From Clostridiales bacterium DTU092 (lineage in GTDB: Bacteria; Bacillota; Clostridia; Caldicoprobacterales; Caldicoprobacteraceae): 25,733 bases of DNA. How positions within the stretch are numbered: position 1 is the stretch's first letter; every line of letters begins with the position of its first letter. The DNA is taken from contig LFTM01000089.1 in NCBI GenBank assembly GCA_001513505.1, positions 1 to 25,733 on the forward strand, given 5' to 3'. The notes below the pieces were generated by a model. That model was given only the letters and a program-made list of their open reading frames with translations, was not told the DNA's origin and ran no database searches. Of the stretch, positions 1-8,084 are shown piece after piece. Position numbers and translations under genes: made by a program.

Positions 1-60
1 TTCGAACCCCCGACACCCGGTTTAGGAAACCGGTGCTCTATCCTACTGAGCTACGGGTGC
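1..60 (-). tRNA. tRNA-Arg (anticodon CCU), 3' end cut off by the window edge
   Basis: Read on the minus strand from 60 to 1, the sequence folds as a tRNA: a 7-nt 5' acceptor strand GCACCCG, T8-A9, a 4-bp D stem (GCTC/GAGC), a 5-bp anticodon stem CCGGT/ACCGG around the loop TTCCTAA (anticodon CCT, arginine AGG codons), a 5-nt variable loop, and GGGGG followed by TTCGAA of the T arm. The last T-loop base, the 3' T stem, the 3' acceptor strand and any encoded CCA lie beyond position 1. It has its own promoter and leader hairpin just upstream. Confidence 0.95.
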
Positions 61-90
61 GCGACATCCCGTATGGATACTCAATGTCGC
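61..90 (-). other. Hairpin in the tRNA-Arg 5' leader, abutting the mature tRNA
   Basis: A 7-bp perfect inverted repeat (GCGACAT at 61-67, ATGTCGC at 84-90) encloses a smaller GTAT/ATAC repeat. On the transcribed minus strand the hairpin ends exactly one base before G1 of the tRNA. It has no U tract, so it is not a normal terminator. It lies between the predicted transcription start (about 103) and the RNase P cleavage site, and so would form part of the pre-tRNA leader. Confidence 0.6.
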
Positions 91-109
91 CAAACGGAGA
101 TCGTTTATA

Positions 110-138
110 ATTATAAGGCAAACATAAATATAAGTCAA
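110..138 (-). promoter_or_regulatory. Sigma-A promoter of tRNA-Arg
   Basis: On the minus strand, TTGACT (133-138) is followed by a 17-nt spacer and a perfect TATAAT (110-115). The predicted start is about 7 nt downstream, near 103, leaving a leader of about 43 nt. This is the clearest vegetative promoter in the window, and it separates tRNA transcription from the upstream UPF0280 operon. Confidence 0.85.
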
Positions 139-243
139 ATAGTATTTTCTGCTTTATTTAGCTTTTTCATACCTCCGCACGGGCATAAATCTATACATAG
201 TGTAATTTACATATTTTTCAGGTTGATATCAACATCCCTGATG

Positions 244-966
244 CTACAGCTTCACCAGATAGATATCTCCCCAGGCACCGAATTTATCTTCTACAATGAT
301 TACAACTCCCGATACGCCTTCAATTCTTCTGGCATAGTCAATCCCTTTTTGCATATCATCAGCACCCTTTACTATATTACCTACAGCAGTAGCTACCGCA
401 TCAGCCAAAGCAGTATCCTTTGATAAAATCATCACTGCATCTGCCTTGCCAAAACTTAGTGAATGCCCTATCTTGCCTGATGACGTACAAATACCTACAG
501 GAGTGTCTTTAGCCAATATTCTTAGCCCAATTTTATTGCTTAAGGGTGAATCCCCGGCATATATGCCAACAACCCTGTCTTGCTGGCTTTTGATAAAAAT
601 ATCTCCGCCATTTTCAACGATAATCTCGTCTGAGAATTTCAAAAGTTCTCTGCCTACAAACTCGCTGATTGCCCCGGCCACCGCCGCCATAGGACCTACA
701 CCGGCCATTTGGGCAGCGTAGCACATCCGCCGGACTATATCAGGAGCATCCGGAAAACAGGGTATTGGTGTCAATGAAATTAAAAAACTGCGATCTCTTT
801 TGATATACTCCTCAATGTCCTTACGATATCGCTTAACCAACTGTAATGCTTCCTTACGCAGCATAGAACGGGCAGCAATATCCAGGTCAGTCTGTTCAAC
901 CTTTACATTGAAATACACTAAATCCTTAGCCTTATAAAGTTGCCGGTAAATCCTCTCTTGTGCCAT
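244..966 (-). CDS. UPF0280 (COG2122) ApbE-like protein, third gene of the homocysteine operon
   Basis: This 240-aa protein matches the UPF0280 family, whose fold resembles the FMN transferase ApbE. Visible family blocks are GVGPMAAVAGAI (89-100), ENGGDIF (118-124, like the ApbE GGD segment), TSSGKIGHSLSFGKAD (161-176) and ALADAVATAVGN (186-197, like ApbE ADALATA). No signal peptide or membrane segment is seen, so it should be cytoplasmic. The ATG start has an AGGA-type ribosome site and lies 11 nt after the ferredoxin gene. From memory, COG2122 genes in methanogens co-occur with DUF39 and NIL-ferredoxin and assist sulfide assimilation. The exact reaction is not established, and a flavin or redox-cofactor role is only inferred from the ApbE-like fold. 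Confidence 0.88.
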   Translation of the reverse strand: MAQERIYRQLYKAKDLVYFNVKVEQTDLDIAARSMLRKEALQLVKRYRKDIEEYIKRDRSFLISLTPIPCFPDAPDIVRRMCYAAQMAGVGPMAAVAGAISEFVGRELLKFSDEIIVENGGDIFIKSQQDRVVGIYAGDSPLSNKIGLRILAKDTPVGICTSSGKIGHSLSFGKADAVMILSKDTALADAVATAVGNIVKGADDMQKGIDYARRIEGVSGVVIIVEDKFGAWGDIYLVKL

Positions 967-977
967 ATTTCCTGTCC

Positions 978-1391
978 TTATATAAAAATGTTAACATCCA
1001 TGGCATTCAGGGGACAAGCTTTAACACAAAGCTCACACATCAAACATTGGCTGTGGTCGAAAGTCAGCGTCCATTCATCGCCGTTCATATTCAGAGCTCT
1101 TGATGGACAGACAGCAGTGCATGCCCCGCAATGCACACATTTTTCCTCATGCCAGATTATGTTCTTATTAAAAATCCTATACTCAACACCCTGTTCCTCT
1201 AAATATTGCAATCCTTTTTCAATATTCTCTGCAGTCCCCTCAAGTTCAGCCATCAATCTCCCCTTTTTATTGGGCTGAATCTGAGCCTGAAGAATATTGA
1301 ACATAAGGCCGTAATCCTTTACCAGACGATAGGTAATAGGTTTATCCGTTTTCTCGGGAGGAAAATACATGAACACCTTCACCTTCTGCAC
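978..1391 (-). CDS. NIL-domain ferredoxin with two 4Fe-4S clusters, partner of DUF39
   Basis: 137 aa. Residues 1-75 form an NIL domain, a small ferredoxin-like fold also found in methionine-related transporters. Residues 80-135 are a 2[4Fe-4S] ferredoxin with C85-C88-C91-C95 and C116-C119-C122-C126, both full CxxCxxCxxxC sets. The start is a GTG directly after the TAG of the DUF39 gene; GGAGG lies 8 nt upstream inside that gene, so translation is probably coupled. In Methanosarcina the equivalent pair (MA1821 DUF39 and MA1822 NIL-ferredoxin) was reported to be needed for making homocysteine from aspartate semialdehyde and sulfide, with the ferredoxin presumably delivering electrons. The same role is inferred here from gene order and domain match. 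Confidence 0.92.
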   Translation of the reverse strand: MQKVKVFMYFPPEKTDKPITYRLVKDYGLMFNILQAQIQPNKKGRLMAELEGTAENIEKGLQYLEEQGVEYRIFNKNIIWHEEKCVHCGACTAVCPSRALNMNGDEWTLTFDHSQCLMCELCVKACPLNAMDVNIFI

Positions 1392-2552
1392 CTACTCCAC
1401 CTCCGTTTCCTTCAGCGGATTAAATCGGCCTTCCTCATGGAGCTTCTGTATTGGCTCCTGTAGGAAGAATTTCCCTTGTGATATCAAACTCTTAAGCAAC
1501 TGTGCAATTTCCCGCGCTTTTCTGAGGCTGGAAAGGGGAGCTGTAGGCACATTTTTGCCATTAAGCTCCACGGAACCGCTTCGTAACTCCTCATAGCTGA
1601 CTTTGCGCAATACCGGTCTGGAACGTCTGGGCACACCGTAGTCTACAATCTGGGTGTAGATATCCCGGTTCCTGACCGCAAGAAAACTAGCCATATCTTC
1701 GTCCAGCACAGGAATAGGTATGCCTATTCCAACAAACAGCGTAGTACCATACTTCTCGAAAGAAGCTGCCCGTATAAACCGGCTGCTCATATTCTTCATA
1801 TCCCCTATAACCGCCAGGGTTGCACCGGAATACTGTACTACACCGTCACGTATAACCTCCTGATTTCTAATATATTGGGTACCTTCCCATGCAACATAAC
1901 CCTGGGCTCCCCCTAGGAATATTCTGGTACCGATACCTATGGTTCTGAATACGGGATCGTTAAACAGAGGGCTTAACTCCCCTGAGGTACAATAGGTCAC
2001 ATTCCCGCATTGCGGGAGCAGCGTTCCCATATAAGTATGCAGCATCCTGTCGGTGGAGTTGGTAGCCGCATTGTAATTCTGATAGACATTTCTGGGATTG
2101 TACAGATAAGCCTGATTCAAATCGTCCAGTGTAATATAGGTAGTTATTTCCTTGCGTGGATAGCAGTCAGTTCCGTATGACTCAGCACGCAGCTCAACTC
2201 TTTTCCCATCAAGCAAATCCTGGATCACTTGAGCGCCACCATACTCAAAACCTCTTGTTTCCGACAATTCCGTAGCACCGATATAGGTATCCACAGCTGC
2301 AAGACCCCCGTAAGCCGGTACATCATTAAGCCATATCTTACTCATCCGGATAGGAGGATCCGAATGGCCAAAGTTTAGAAAGGCTCCGCTGGAACACATT
2401 GGGCTAAACGTAGCCGTTGTAACAACGTCAACCTCCTTAGCCGCCTGTGAAACCCCTTTTTGCTCCACCAGATCCTTAAACTCTTCTGCGGTAACGACTA
2501 CAACTTCCCCATCTTTTATTTTGCTATTTATTTCATCAAAACTCTTTGCCAT
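1392..2552 (-). CDS. DUF39/COG1900 homocysteine biosynthesis protein
   Basis: The 386-aa protein belongs to the DUF39 (HcyBio) family, which inserts reduced sulfur into aspartate semialdehyde to form homocysteine without O-acylhomoserine intermediates. It carries cysteines at 53 (in SPMCSSGAFLNFGH) and 130 (in ESYGTDCYPRKEITTY). From memory, the Methanosarcina homolog has essential cysteines at nearly identical positions, so the active-site pair looks intact. No CBS domains follow the core, unlike some archaeal members. The start is an ATG 8 nt after AGGAGG. It is the first gene of an operon with the NIL-ferredoxin and UPF0280 genes. Nothing in the window shows whether the usual MetB/MetY route is also present. 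Confidence 0.93.
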   Translation of the reverse strand: MAKSFDEINSKIKDGEVVVVTAEEFKDLVEQKGVSQAAKEVDVVTTATFSPMCSSGAFLNFGHSDPPIRMSKIWLNDVPAYGGLAAVDTYIGATELSETRGFEYGGAQVIQDLLDGKRVELRAESYGTDCYPRKEITTYITLDDLNQAYLYNPRNVYQNYNAATNSTDRMLHTYMGTLLPQCGNVTYCTSGELSPLFNDPVFRTIGIGTRIFLGGAQGYVAWEGTQYIRNQEVIRDGVVQYSGATLAVIGDMKNMSSRFIRAASFEKYGTTLFVGIGIPIPVLDEDMASFLAVRNRDIYTQIVDYGVPRRSRPVLRKVSYEELRSGSVELNGKNVPTAPLSSLRKAREIAQLLKSLISQGKFFLQEPIQKLHEEGRFNPLKETEVE

Positions 2553-2820
2553 TCCATCTCCCTCCTGAAAACTATATTAATTACAACTACCAGTTTTAAA
2601 TATTACGTACTATTTTACAACACTTTTTACATTAATACCATATCATTTTACATTCCCGGATAAAAAGGAAAACAATTTTTCTAACCGGTGTATAAAATTT
2701 CACCCTCCCAGTATATATCAAAATTTTCTCACTATCAAAATTATAGAGTAAAGAACAGCCGTATAGCAATGAATTTAAAGATAATGAACAAGATACTCTT
2801 TAAATTATCAAGAATGAACA
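2553..2820. other. Intergenic region upstream of the homocysteine operon
   Basis: AT-rich stretch holding the ribosome site of the DUF39 gene (AGGAGG about 2562-2567, minus strand) and presumably its promoter. I see no -35/-10 pair close enough to consensus to call. I looked for the conserved elements of SAM riboswitches and T-box leaders, which would be expected for a methionine-related operon, and recognised none. Confidence 0.5.
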
Positions 2821-2852
2821 AAAAAGCCTGTACTATTACAGTACAAGCCTTT
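2821..2852 (-). terminator. Intrinsic terminator of the GH3 operon
   Basis: On the minus strand a 13-bp stem including G-U pairs (about 2822-2834 with 2840-2852) closes a 5-nt loop and runs into a T run (2821-2825 read in reverse). It lies about 150 nt past the end of the broken FAD gene and would stop transcription before the homocysteine operon. The 2856-3004 stretch between it and the pseudogene is AT-rich and shows nothing else. Confidence 0.8.
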
Positions 2853-3004
2853 CATAAAAAATAATATCAAAACCTTGTGATGCATTATTTTCACTTAGTT
2901 AACGACAGATTATCCCGCTTTTTTGGTTTATTTGTTCTTCCCCAGCTTAAATTAATAATCTTAAATTTCTTAAAAAATGTAAATAATTTTGACAGGTTAT
3001 ACAA

Positions 3005-3990
3005 TTAACGTATGGCACCATCGGTTTTCAGCCGGTCCCTCAATTTCTGTGCATCTATCTGATAAGGCCATACCCCTTCCTTTACAGCCATGGCAGCTGC
3101 TGTACCGGCAGCCTGTCCCATAGCAGTACAGGTAGGCATTATTCTTAATGATGAATGAGCTTCATGAGTACTGGAGATAGGCCGCCCGGCTACCAGCAGG
3201 TTATCCACTTTCAAAGGCAAAAGACATCTGTATGGTATACCGTAATAATCACCTTCAGCCAAAGGTTCCAGAACCGTACCGGTACCCGAGGGGTTGTGGA
3301 TATCTATGTTATAGGCACAATAGCATATTGAGTCGTCAAACTTGCGTCCCTGCAGCACATCCTCTCCTGTCAGTACATACCTGCCTGCTATACGACGGCT
3401 TTCACGTACACCAATCTGAGGAGCTGATACCTGGAAATAAGCATTTTCAAAACCTGATACATACTTCTTTAGGAAATTAAACATTTCCCAGCATTGTTCT
3501 CTTACCTCCAGCTCGGCCTGGGTTAATTGCTCAGCATCGGTGGCATCCTTCATTACAATGCGAGTTGTATTAAAATGAATTACATCAGGCTCCTGACACT
3601 TTCTATGATGTTGTCGTCAGTTTTGTCAACCCCTTCGATAAAAGTATGCAACAGAATATCAACGCCGGCTTTCTGTACCATCCGGTTTAATACCAGCTTC
3701 ATAATTTCGGCATCAATTACCGATTTATCCTTGAGTCCACCCAGTTTATCCAGTTCATCCAATATCTCCTGAAATATGCCGAATATAAGCTGATTTTCCT
3801 CAGTAAATGGTCTTTTGGACTTAAAGTAGGTCATAAAGGGATTAACCAGACCGGAAGTGGCCATGCCACCCAAAAAACCATAACGTTCTATCAACAGCAC
3901 GTCTCCCGCCCCCGAACGTTTTGCAGCCACTGCAGCCGCCACACCCGTCAGGCCTCCACCAGCCACTACAACATCATAATAAACTTTCAT
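3005..3990 (-). pseudogene. FAD-dependent oxidoreductase gene broken by an internal out-of-frame deletion
   Basis: The N-terminal piece starts at ATG 3990, 17 nt after the GH3 stop; an in-frame TTG at 4005 is a weaker start. It shows a Rossmann dinucleotide site (VVVAGGGLTGVAAAVAAKRS), a following LLIERYGFLGGMATSGLVNP segment, and stops at TAA about 3580. The C-terminal piece (ending at 3005) continues in another reading frame and holds the family's closing FAD segment VDNLLVAGRPISSTHEAHSS, then RIMPTCTAMGQAAGTAAA. Its frame stays open upstream of the first ATG at 3553, reading VIHFNTTRIV, typical of the domain just before it. Members of this FAD_oxidored family (PF12831) are usually about 430-460 aa. 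The two pieces total about 330, so roughly 100-120 codons from the middle are missing and the join is out of frame. The gene is probably non-functional; substrate unknown. Confidence 0.85.
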
Positions 3991-4007
3991 CTCCGATTCC
4001 CCCAATT

Positions 4008-6212
4008 TTAATATTCCATTTCCATAGGTTCGCCCTTTACCTCAAATTCCGCCGCAAGAACTTGTGTACCAGTCAGAACTTCACTTCTCCTGTCCGGCTG
4101 ACGGCCCCCTACCATTACCTTAAACCTTCCCGGTTCAAGAATACATTTCCCGTCATTGTCTATTAAAGCCATCTGCCTGGGTGTCAGTGTAAACGATACG
4201 GTGGCAGTCTCACCCGGCTGAAGCTTGATTCGCTTAAAACCTCTGAGTTCATGAATTGGAACATCAACAGATGCTTCCAAATCTTTTATATAAAGCTGCA
4301 CAATTTCGTCGCCAGCCACATGACCGGTGTTTTTTACATTCACAGAAATGTTTATGGATTCCCCGGCATTTATGGTCTCCCGACTTAGCTTTAAATTACT
4401 GTATTCAAAGGTTGTAAAGCTCAATCCATATCCAAAAGGATACAGTGGTTCTTCTTCCATATATCTGTATGTTCTGCCCTTCATGTTGTAATCTGTAAAA
4501 GGAGGTACCTGATCCAAGGATTTGACAAAAGTGACAGGGAGCCTGCCTCCCGGATTGTAATCTCCGAAAAGCACGTCAGCTATAGCCGTACCGCCTTCCT
4601 CTCCCGGATACCATGCCTGAAGTATAGCCGGTACATTTTCGTGTGCCCAATTTATAGACACCGGACTGCCGCTGAAGAGCACCAGTACAACGGGTTTACC
4701 GGTGGCACACACCGCTTTCAGCAACTCCTCCTGCATTCCGGGCAAATCCAGACTAGTCTTGTCGCCTCCGGCACTGGATGCAGCAGCATCGCCTTCCTCA
4801 CCCTCCAATTCTGGTGACAGACCTAGGCACATAATCACTGCATCAGCTCTCTGAGCGGCTGATATAGCCTCCGCAAATCCACGGGTGGCCTCTTCGCCCC
4901 AGAATCCCTCCTGCGAAACGGTGATATCGCATCCCTCTGCATAAATCACCTTGGTTTTAGGGGAAACTTTTGAACGTATACCTTCAAGGGCGGTCACATA
5001 TTTGGATGGAGTACCGTTGTAGTTTCCCAAAAGTACTTTTTTGTCATCAGCATTGGGGCCGATAACAGCAATTGTATTTAAATCTTTAGAAAGGGGAAGC
5101 AATCCATCTTCATTCTTTAGTAAAACCATCGACTCCCTTGCCATCTCCAGAGCAAGCTGTCTGTGCTCTTCACAACCGTTTACTTCATAAGGTATCTGAG
5201 CATATGGAACACGCTCAGGCGGATCAAACATACCAAGCTGGAACCTGGCTCTGTACAACCGTTTTACAGCGGTGTCAATTGCCTCTTCTGAGATTAGCCC
5301 CTGTTTTGCCGCATTTACAAGGCTCTCAAAGGCCCTGCCGCAGTTTAGATCGCATCCGGCATTCACCGCCAGGGCAGCCGATTCTTCAGCGGTATCGGTC
5401 ACCTTGTGATGGGCATGGATATCAGTAATTGCTCCACAGTCGGATACAACATATCCGTCAAAACCCCATTCATCCCTTAATATCTTCTGAAGCAAAGTGG
5501 GACTGGCACAGCAGGGTTCCCCATTGGTTCTGTTATAGGCACCCATTACCGATACAGCCTTGCCCTCTTTAACACACTCCTTAAAAGCCGGCAGATATGT
5601 CTCCCTCAGATCCTTTGGGCTAACCCGGGCATCAAAGGAATGCCTCAAAGGTTCAGGCCCGCTATGTACGGCATAGTGTTTCGGCGTAGTCACCGCCTTC
5701 AAATATTTAGGATCATCTCCCTGGATCCCTTTTACAAAAGCCACACCCATACGTCCGGTCAGATAGGGGTCCTCTCCATAGGTTTCCTGCCCCCGTCCCC
5801 ATCTGGGATCACGGAATATATTGATGTTTGGCGACCAAAATGTCAATCCCTTGTAGATCCCTCTGTCACCCTGACGTGCAAATTCGTGATGCTTAGCCCT
5901 CCCCTCATCGGATATGGCACATGCAACCCTGTGCATCAGTTTATCGTTGAATGACGCAGCCATCCCAATAGCCTGAGGAAAAACTGTGGCCACCCCTGCT
6001 CTGGCCACACCATGAAGACATTCATTCCACCAGTTGTATTCGGGAATGCCTAAGCGGGGAATGGCCGACGAAGCAAAAATCATCTGAGAAACTTTTTCTT
6101 CAAGGGTAAGCCGGGAAACAAGATCTTCCACCCTTTCCTCCAACGGCCGATCAGGATCCAAATAGATGGGCATATTGTTATCCCCTGAATTTTCTTTAAT
6201 GCTGTGACTCAT
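4008..6212 (-). CDS. Glycoside hydrolase family 3, beta-xylosidase/beta-glucosidase type
   Basis: 734 aa, a standard GH3 layout: an N-terminal TIM barrel (about 30-330), an alpha/beta sandwich (about 355-590) and a C-terminal fibronectin type III-like domain (about 620-700). The catalytic nucleophile is D258 in GYVVSDCGAI; Cys after SD is more usual in xylosidase-type members than the SDW of classical beta-glucosidases. WSPNINIFRDPRWGRGQETYG (126-146) and KHY (178-180) are substrate-site blocks. The acid/base Glu probably lies near ELEGEEGD (468-475). No signal peptide is visible, so it likely acts inside the cell on imported xylo- or gluco-oligosaccharides. The ATG start follows AGGAGG. It is the first gene of an operon with the broken FAD gene. 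Substrate cannot be fixed from sequence alone. Confidence 0.93.
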   Translation of the reverse strand: MSHSIKENSGDNNMPIYLDPDRPLEERVEDLVSRLTLEEKVSQMIFASSAIPRLGIPEYNWWNECLHGVARAGVATVFPQAIGMAASFNDKLMHRVACAISDEGRAKHHEFARQGDRGIYKGLTFWSPNINIFRDPRWGRGQETYGEDPYLTGRMGVAFVKGIQGDDPKYLKAVTTPKHYAVHSGPEPLRHSFDARVSPKDLRETYLPAFKECVKEGKAVSVMGAYNRTNGEPCCASPTLLQKILRDEWGFDGYVVSDCGAITDIHAHHKVTDTAEESAALAVNAGCDLNCGRAFESLVNAAKQGLISEEAIDTAVKRLYRARFQLGMFDPPERVPYAQIPYEVNGCEEHRQLALEMARESMVLLKNEDGLLPLSKDLNTIAVIGPNADDKKVLLGNYNGTPSKYVTALEGIRSKVSPKTKVIYAEGCDITVSQEGFWGEEATRGFAEAISAAQRADAVIMCLGLSPELEGEEGDAAASSAGGDKTSLDLPGMQEELLKAVCATGKPVVLVLFSGSPVSINWAHENVPAILQAWYPGEEGGTAIADVLFGDYNPGGRLPVTFVKSLDQVPPFTDYNMKGRTYRYMEEEPLYPFGYGLSFTTFEYSNLKLSRETINAGESINISVNVKNTGHVAGDEIVQLYIKDLEASVDVPIHELRGFKRIKLQPGETATVSFTLTPRQMALIDNDGKCILEPGRFKVMVGGRQPDRRSEVLTGTQVLAAEFEVKGEPMEMEY

Positions 6213-6430
6213 TTTGAATCCTCCTTACATGGTTTGTTTTATACAGATTCTGTTCTTCTTAATCAGATAGCACAATTGAAATCCGCCTGTTTACAGCCGC
6301 TATCTAAATGATGAGCAATGAAAAAACAGAAATCCTGATATGAATTTATCAGAGTATGGTCCAAACGGATCTTTCTGCATGACAATTTTTACTCTAAAGT
6401 CCTTTATCAACAATTCATTAACAATGTTCC
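6213..6430. other. Upstream region of the GH3 gene
   Basis: Contains the GH3 ribosome site (AGGAGG on the minus strand, about 6222-6227) and presumably its promoter. A TATAAA box is present on the minus strand near 6240, but no convincing -35 lies at the right spacing. A small hairpin CTGATA/TATCAG occurs near 6335-6352. No coding sequence is seen. Confidence 0.4.
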
Positions 6431-6598
6431 ATGAAGAATATTATGGAAACCACTTTGCGGAAAGGCTTAGAACCAGTTAACGCAGCGGAGGATAAAGCCT
6501 AATCACTGTTTGAGCGAAGCGAGTTTGATGAAGGCTCCGTAGCAAGTGTTACAGTTTCTTAGCCTTGGAGCTCCAGTGGCTGGAATAATATTCTTCAT
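6431..6598. repeat. 168-bp imperfect palindromic element (MITE-like or structured RNA)
   Basis: The ends are a perfect 14-bp inverted repeat, ATGAAGAATATTAT at 6431-6444 against 6585-6598. The similarity continues inward with gaps: CCACT, then AAGGCTTAGAA against AAGGCTAAGAA, then blocks around CAGTTAAC/CTGTAACAC and CGGAG. The two arms are therefore diverged copies facing each other around a centre containing GTTTGAGCGAAGCGAGTTTG, itself a short dyad. There is no ORF. It lies between a GH3 gene and a serpin gene, both on the minus strand. No target duplication is seen at the outer edges. It could be a non-autonomous mobile element or a structured non-coding RNA; I do not recognise a named family. 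Confidence 0.6.
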
Positions 6599-6675
6599 AT
6601 ATAATATTTAGTAGAATTATATATTTAGTTCATTTAGTATATTCGACTTTCCATATGATATTCCTTCTGGAGAAT

Positions 6676-6748
6676 AAAAAAGCTCTACCGTTATTTCTGT
6701 AACATCCAATATTTCGGATGTCCCATATTATTACACTATGGCAGAGCT
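6676..6748 (-). terminator. Compound terminator of the serpin gene
   Basis: On the minus strand an outer 9-bp stem (AGCTCTGCC at 6740-6748 with GGTAGAGCT at 6681-6689) leads into a six-T run (6676-6681). Nested inside is a separate hairpin ACATCC/GGATGT (6702-6707 and 6716-6721). It starts about 35 nt past the serpin stop codon. Confidence 0.75.
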
Positions 6749-6783
6749 ATATACAAATACATTATATATTAGCTTTCCATTAT

Positions 6784-8084
6784 TTACCCATTAAACACCG
6801 GGTCAACAATCGCACCCATAAACAGTATGGTTCCCGTCTCATTGTCACGAATGACAAAGAAGAACGGCCGATTTATAATCATGCTAAAGGTTTGCGCCGG
6901 AAGACCTGTTCTCTTTATCTCGACCGAAGTAACACCTGCGGCTTCAGTTCCCACCTCATTAGTCTCCACAAAGGTTTTATGTTTAACTTTGTCTATATAG
7001 ATATTGGCTCCGGGAGCAATGGGATGTATCTTGCTGAAATCAGCTTTTGCCGCATCAAAGGCTATTCCCATCCCAAGAGCTTCCAGTGTTTCTCTAAGCT
7101 CAACCTCGTACTCTACTTTAAATTTAGGCAGACCGACTTGCCCCTCGGTATTAATGAATGAATCCATCCATTCGTCCCATTTCTCAACCGTAATTCTCTG
7201 GCAGAACTCCTGCAGACTAACCCCCTCATCGGGAAGGAACAGTACCATGCTCAAGCGTCCCTTGCCATAAGGAAGGCTTACAGCTTGAAAGTTCTCTCCT
7301 TCATAATAAGGGTATTCCTGGTCTGACTGAAACATCATAAAACAGGATTTTTCAGTACCATCCTCAAGGAAAAATAGCTCCTCCTGTGTCAGCTTTGGAT
7401 CAAATTTATGAGTCCAGCTACCCTTAAAATACAGTGCATTTATAATATACATGATTGTATCGGGCTCTATGATATCGTCAACTATCTTTTCGATCTTTTC
7501 TTTTGTCTGTTTTCTAACCCAGTCATTAATCGTTTTTGAAGCTTCGGGAGAGTTGAAATCCAGTTCCTCAACCCGCGCACCATAGTATTTTTCATTGATA
7601 TCTAAAAACTCCTTGTAAAAAGACATCCCTTTCCGCATCCACAGGGAATTGGCAATTGAAATCTGAACATGAGGATCGGGATTTTGAAGAATGGTCCTTA
7701 AATCGGCGTAGGCTTTGTTGAATACCTCTATATCAATATTTTCTATTTCCATGGTCCTGGCCATGGCATCTTTGGTTTCTCCATCCGCCCCGTTATAAGT
7801 CATGGCAAGAGCCATGGAAATACTGGCGGGAGAAATAAACACATTTTTTTCTGGTTCCTGTGTAATCAGCTGCTTAAATATTTTAAACCCAAATTCTGTA
7901 TTGGCTTTCACCAATCTGCTGTCAATCTCCTTGGCAGGTTGCGGCAAACGTGAACTACTAATTGAAGCTTCTCCTTCAAACAAATCCGGCTTTTCCATAT
8001 ATTTGTCAACAAAGCCGCATGATACAACCAAAAATCCAACTGCAACCGTCAGCAAACAAACAATAATTCGAACAGTTACCCCAT
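6784..8084 (-). CDS. Serpin (serine/cysteine protease inhibitor), lipoprotein, start apparently frameshifted
   Basis: A full serpin domain fills most of the protein (423 aa from the in-frame TTG at 8055). The hinge NEVGTEAAGVTS and the signature INRPFFFVIRDNETGTILFMG near the C-terminus are intact, which predicts an inhibitory serpin. The reactive loop continues VEIKRTGLP; counting 17 residues from the hinge Glu puts P1-P1' near T-G, with K-R just before. The N-terminus has a hydrophobic stretch ending FLVVSC-G, a lipobox, so the protein is probably anchored outside the membrane; no dockerin is present, unlike known cellulosomal serpins. TTG 8055 has no ribosome site. ATG 8084 has AAAGGAG 10 nt upstream but meets TAA after two codons; one extra G in the G run would join it in frame and give a proper signal peptide MGVTVRIIVCLLTVAVG. 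Confidence 0.9.

Noticed and set aside
139..181. Short minus-strand ORF of 11 codons with a GGAGG before its ATG, ahead of the tRNA promoter
   Set aside because: The ribosome site is only one base from the ATG, the peptide has no recognisable feature, and the region looks like plain spacer.
222..233. Perfect 12-bp palindrome GTTGATATCAAC 10 nt after the UPF0280 stop, considered as terminator or operator
   Set aside because: There is no T run after it on the minus strand and no start codon it could control nearby. A single dyad of this size can occur by chance.
2553..2820. SAM riboswitch or T-box leader upstream of the homocysteine operon
   Set aside because: No conserved core elements or strong leader terminator were recognised before the DUF39 gene.
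6431..6598. Named non-coding RNA (6S, HEARO/OMEGA, OLE, raiA) for the palindromic element
   Set aside because: No consensus motif of these families could be matched by eye, so it is left as an unnamed element.
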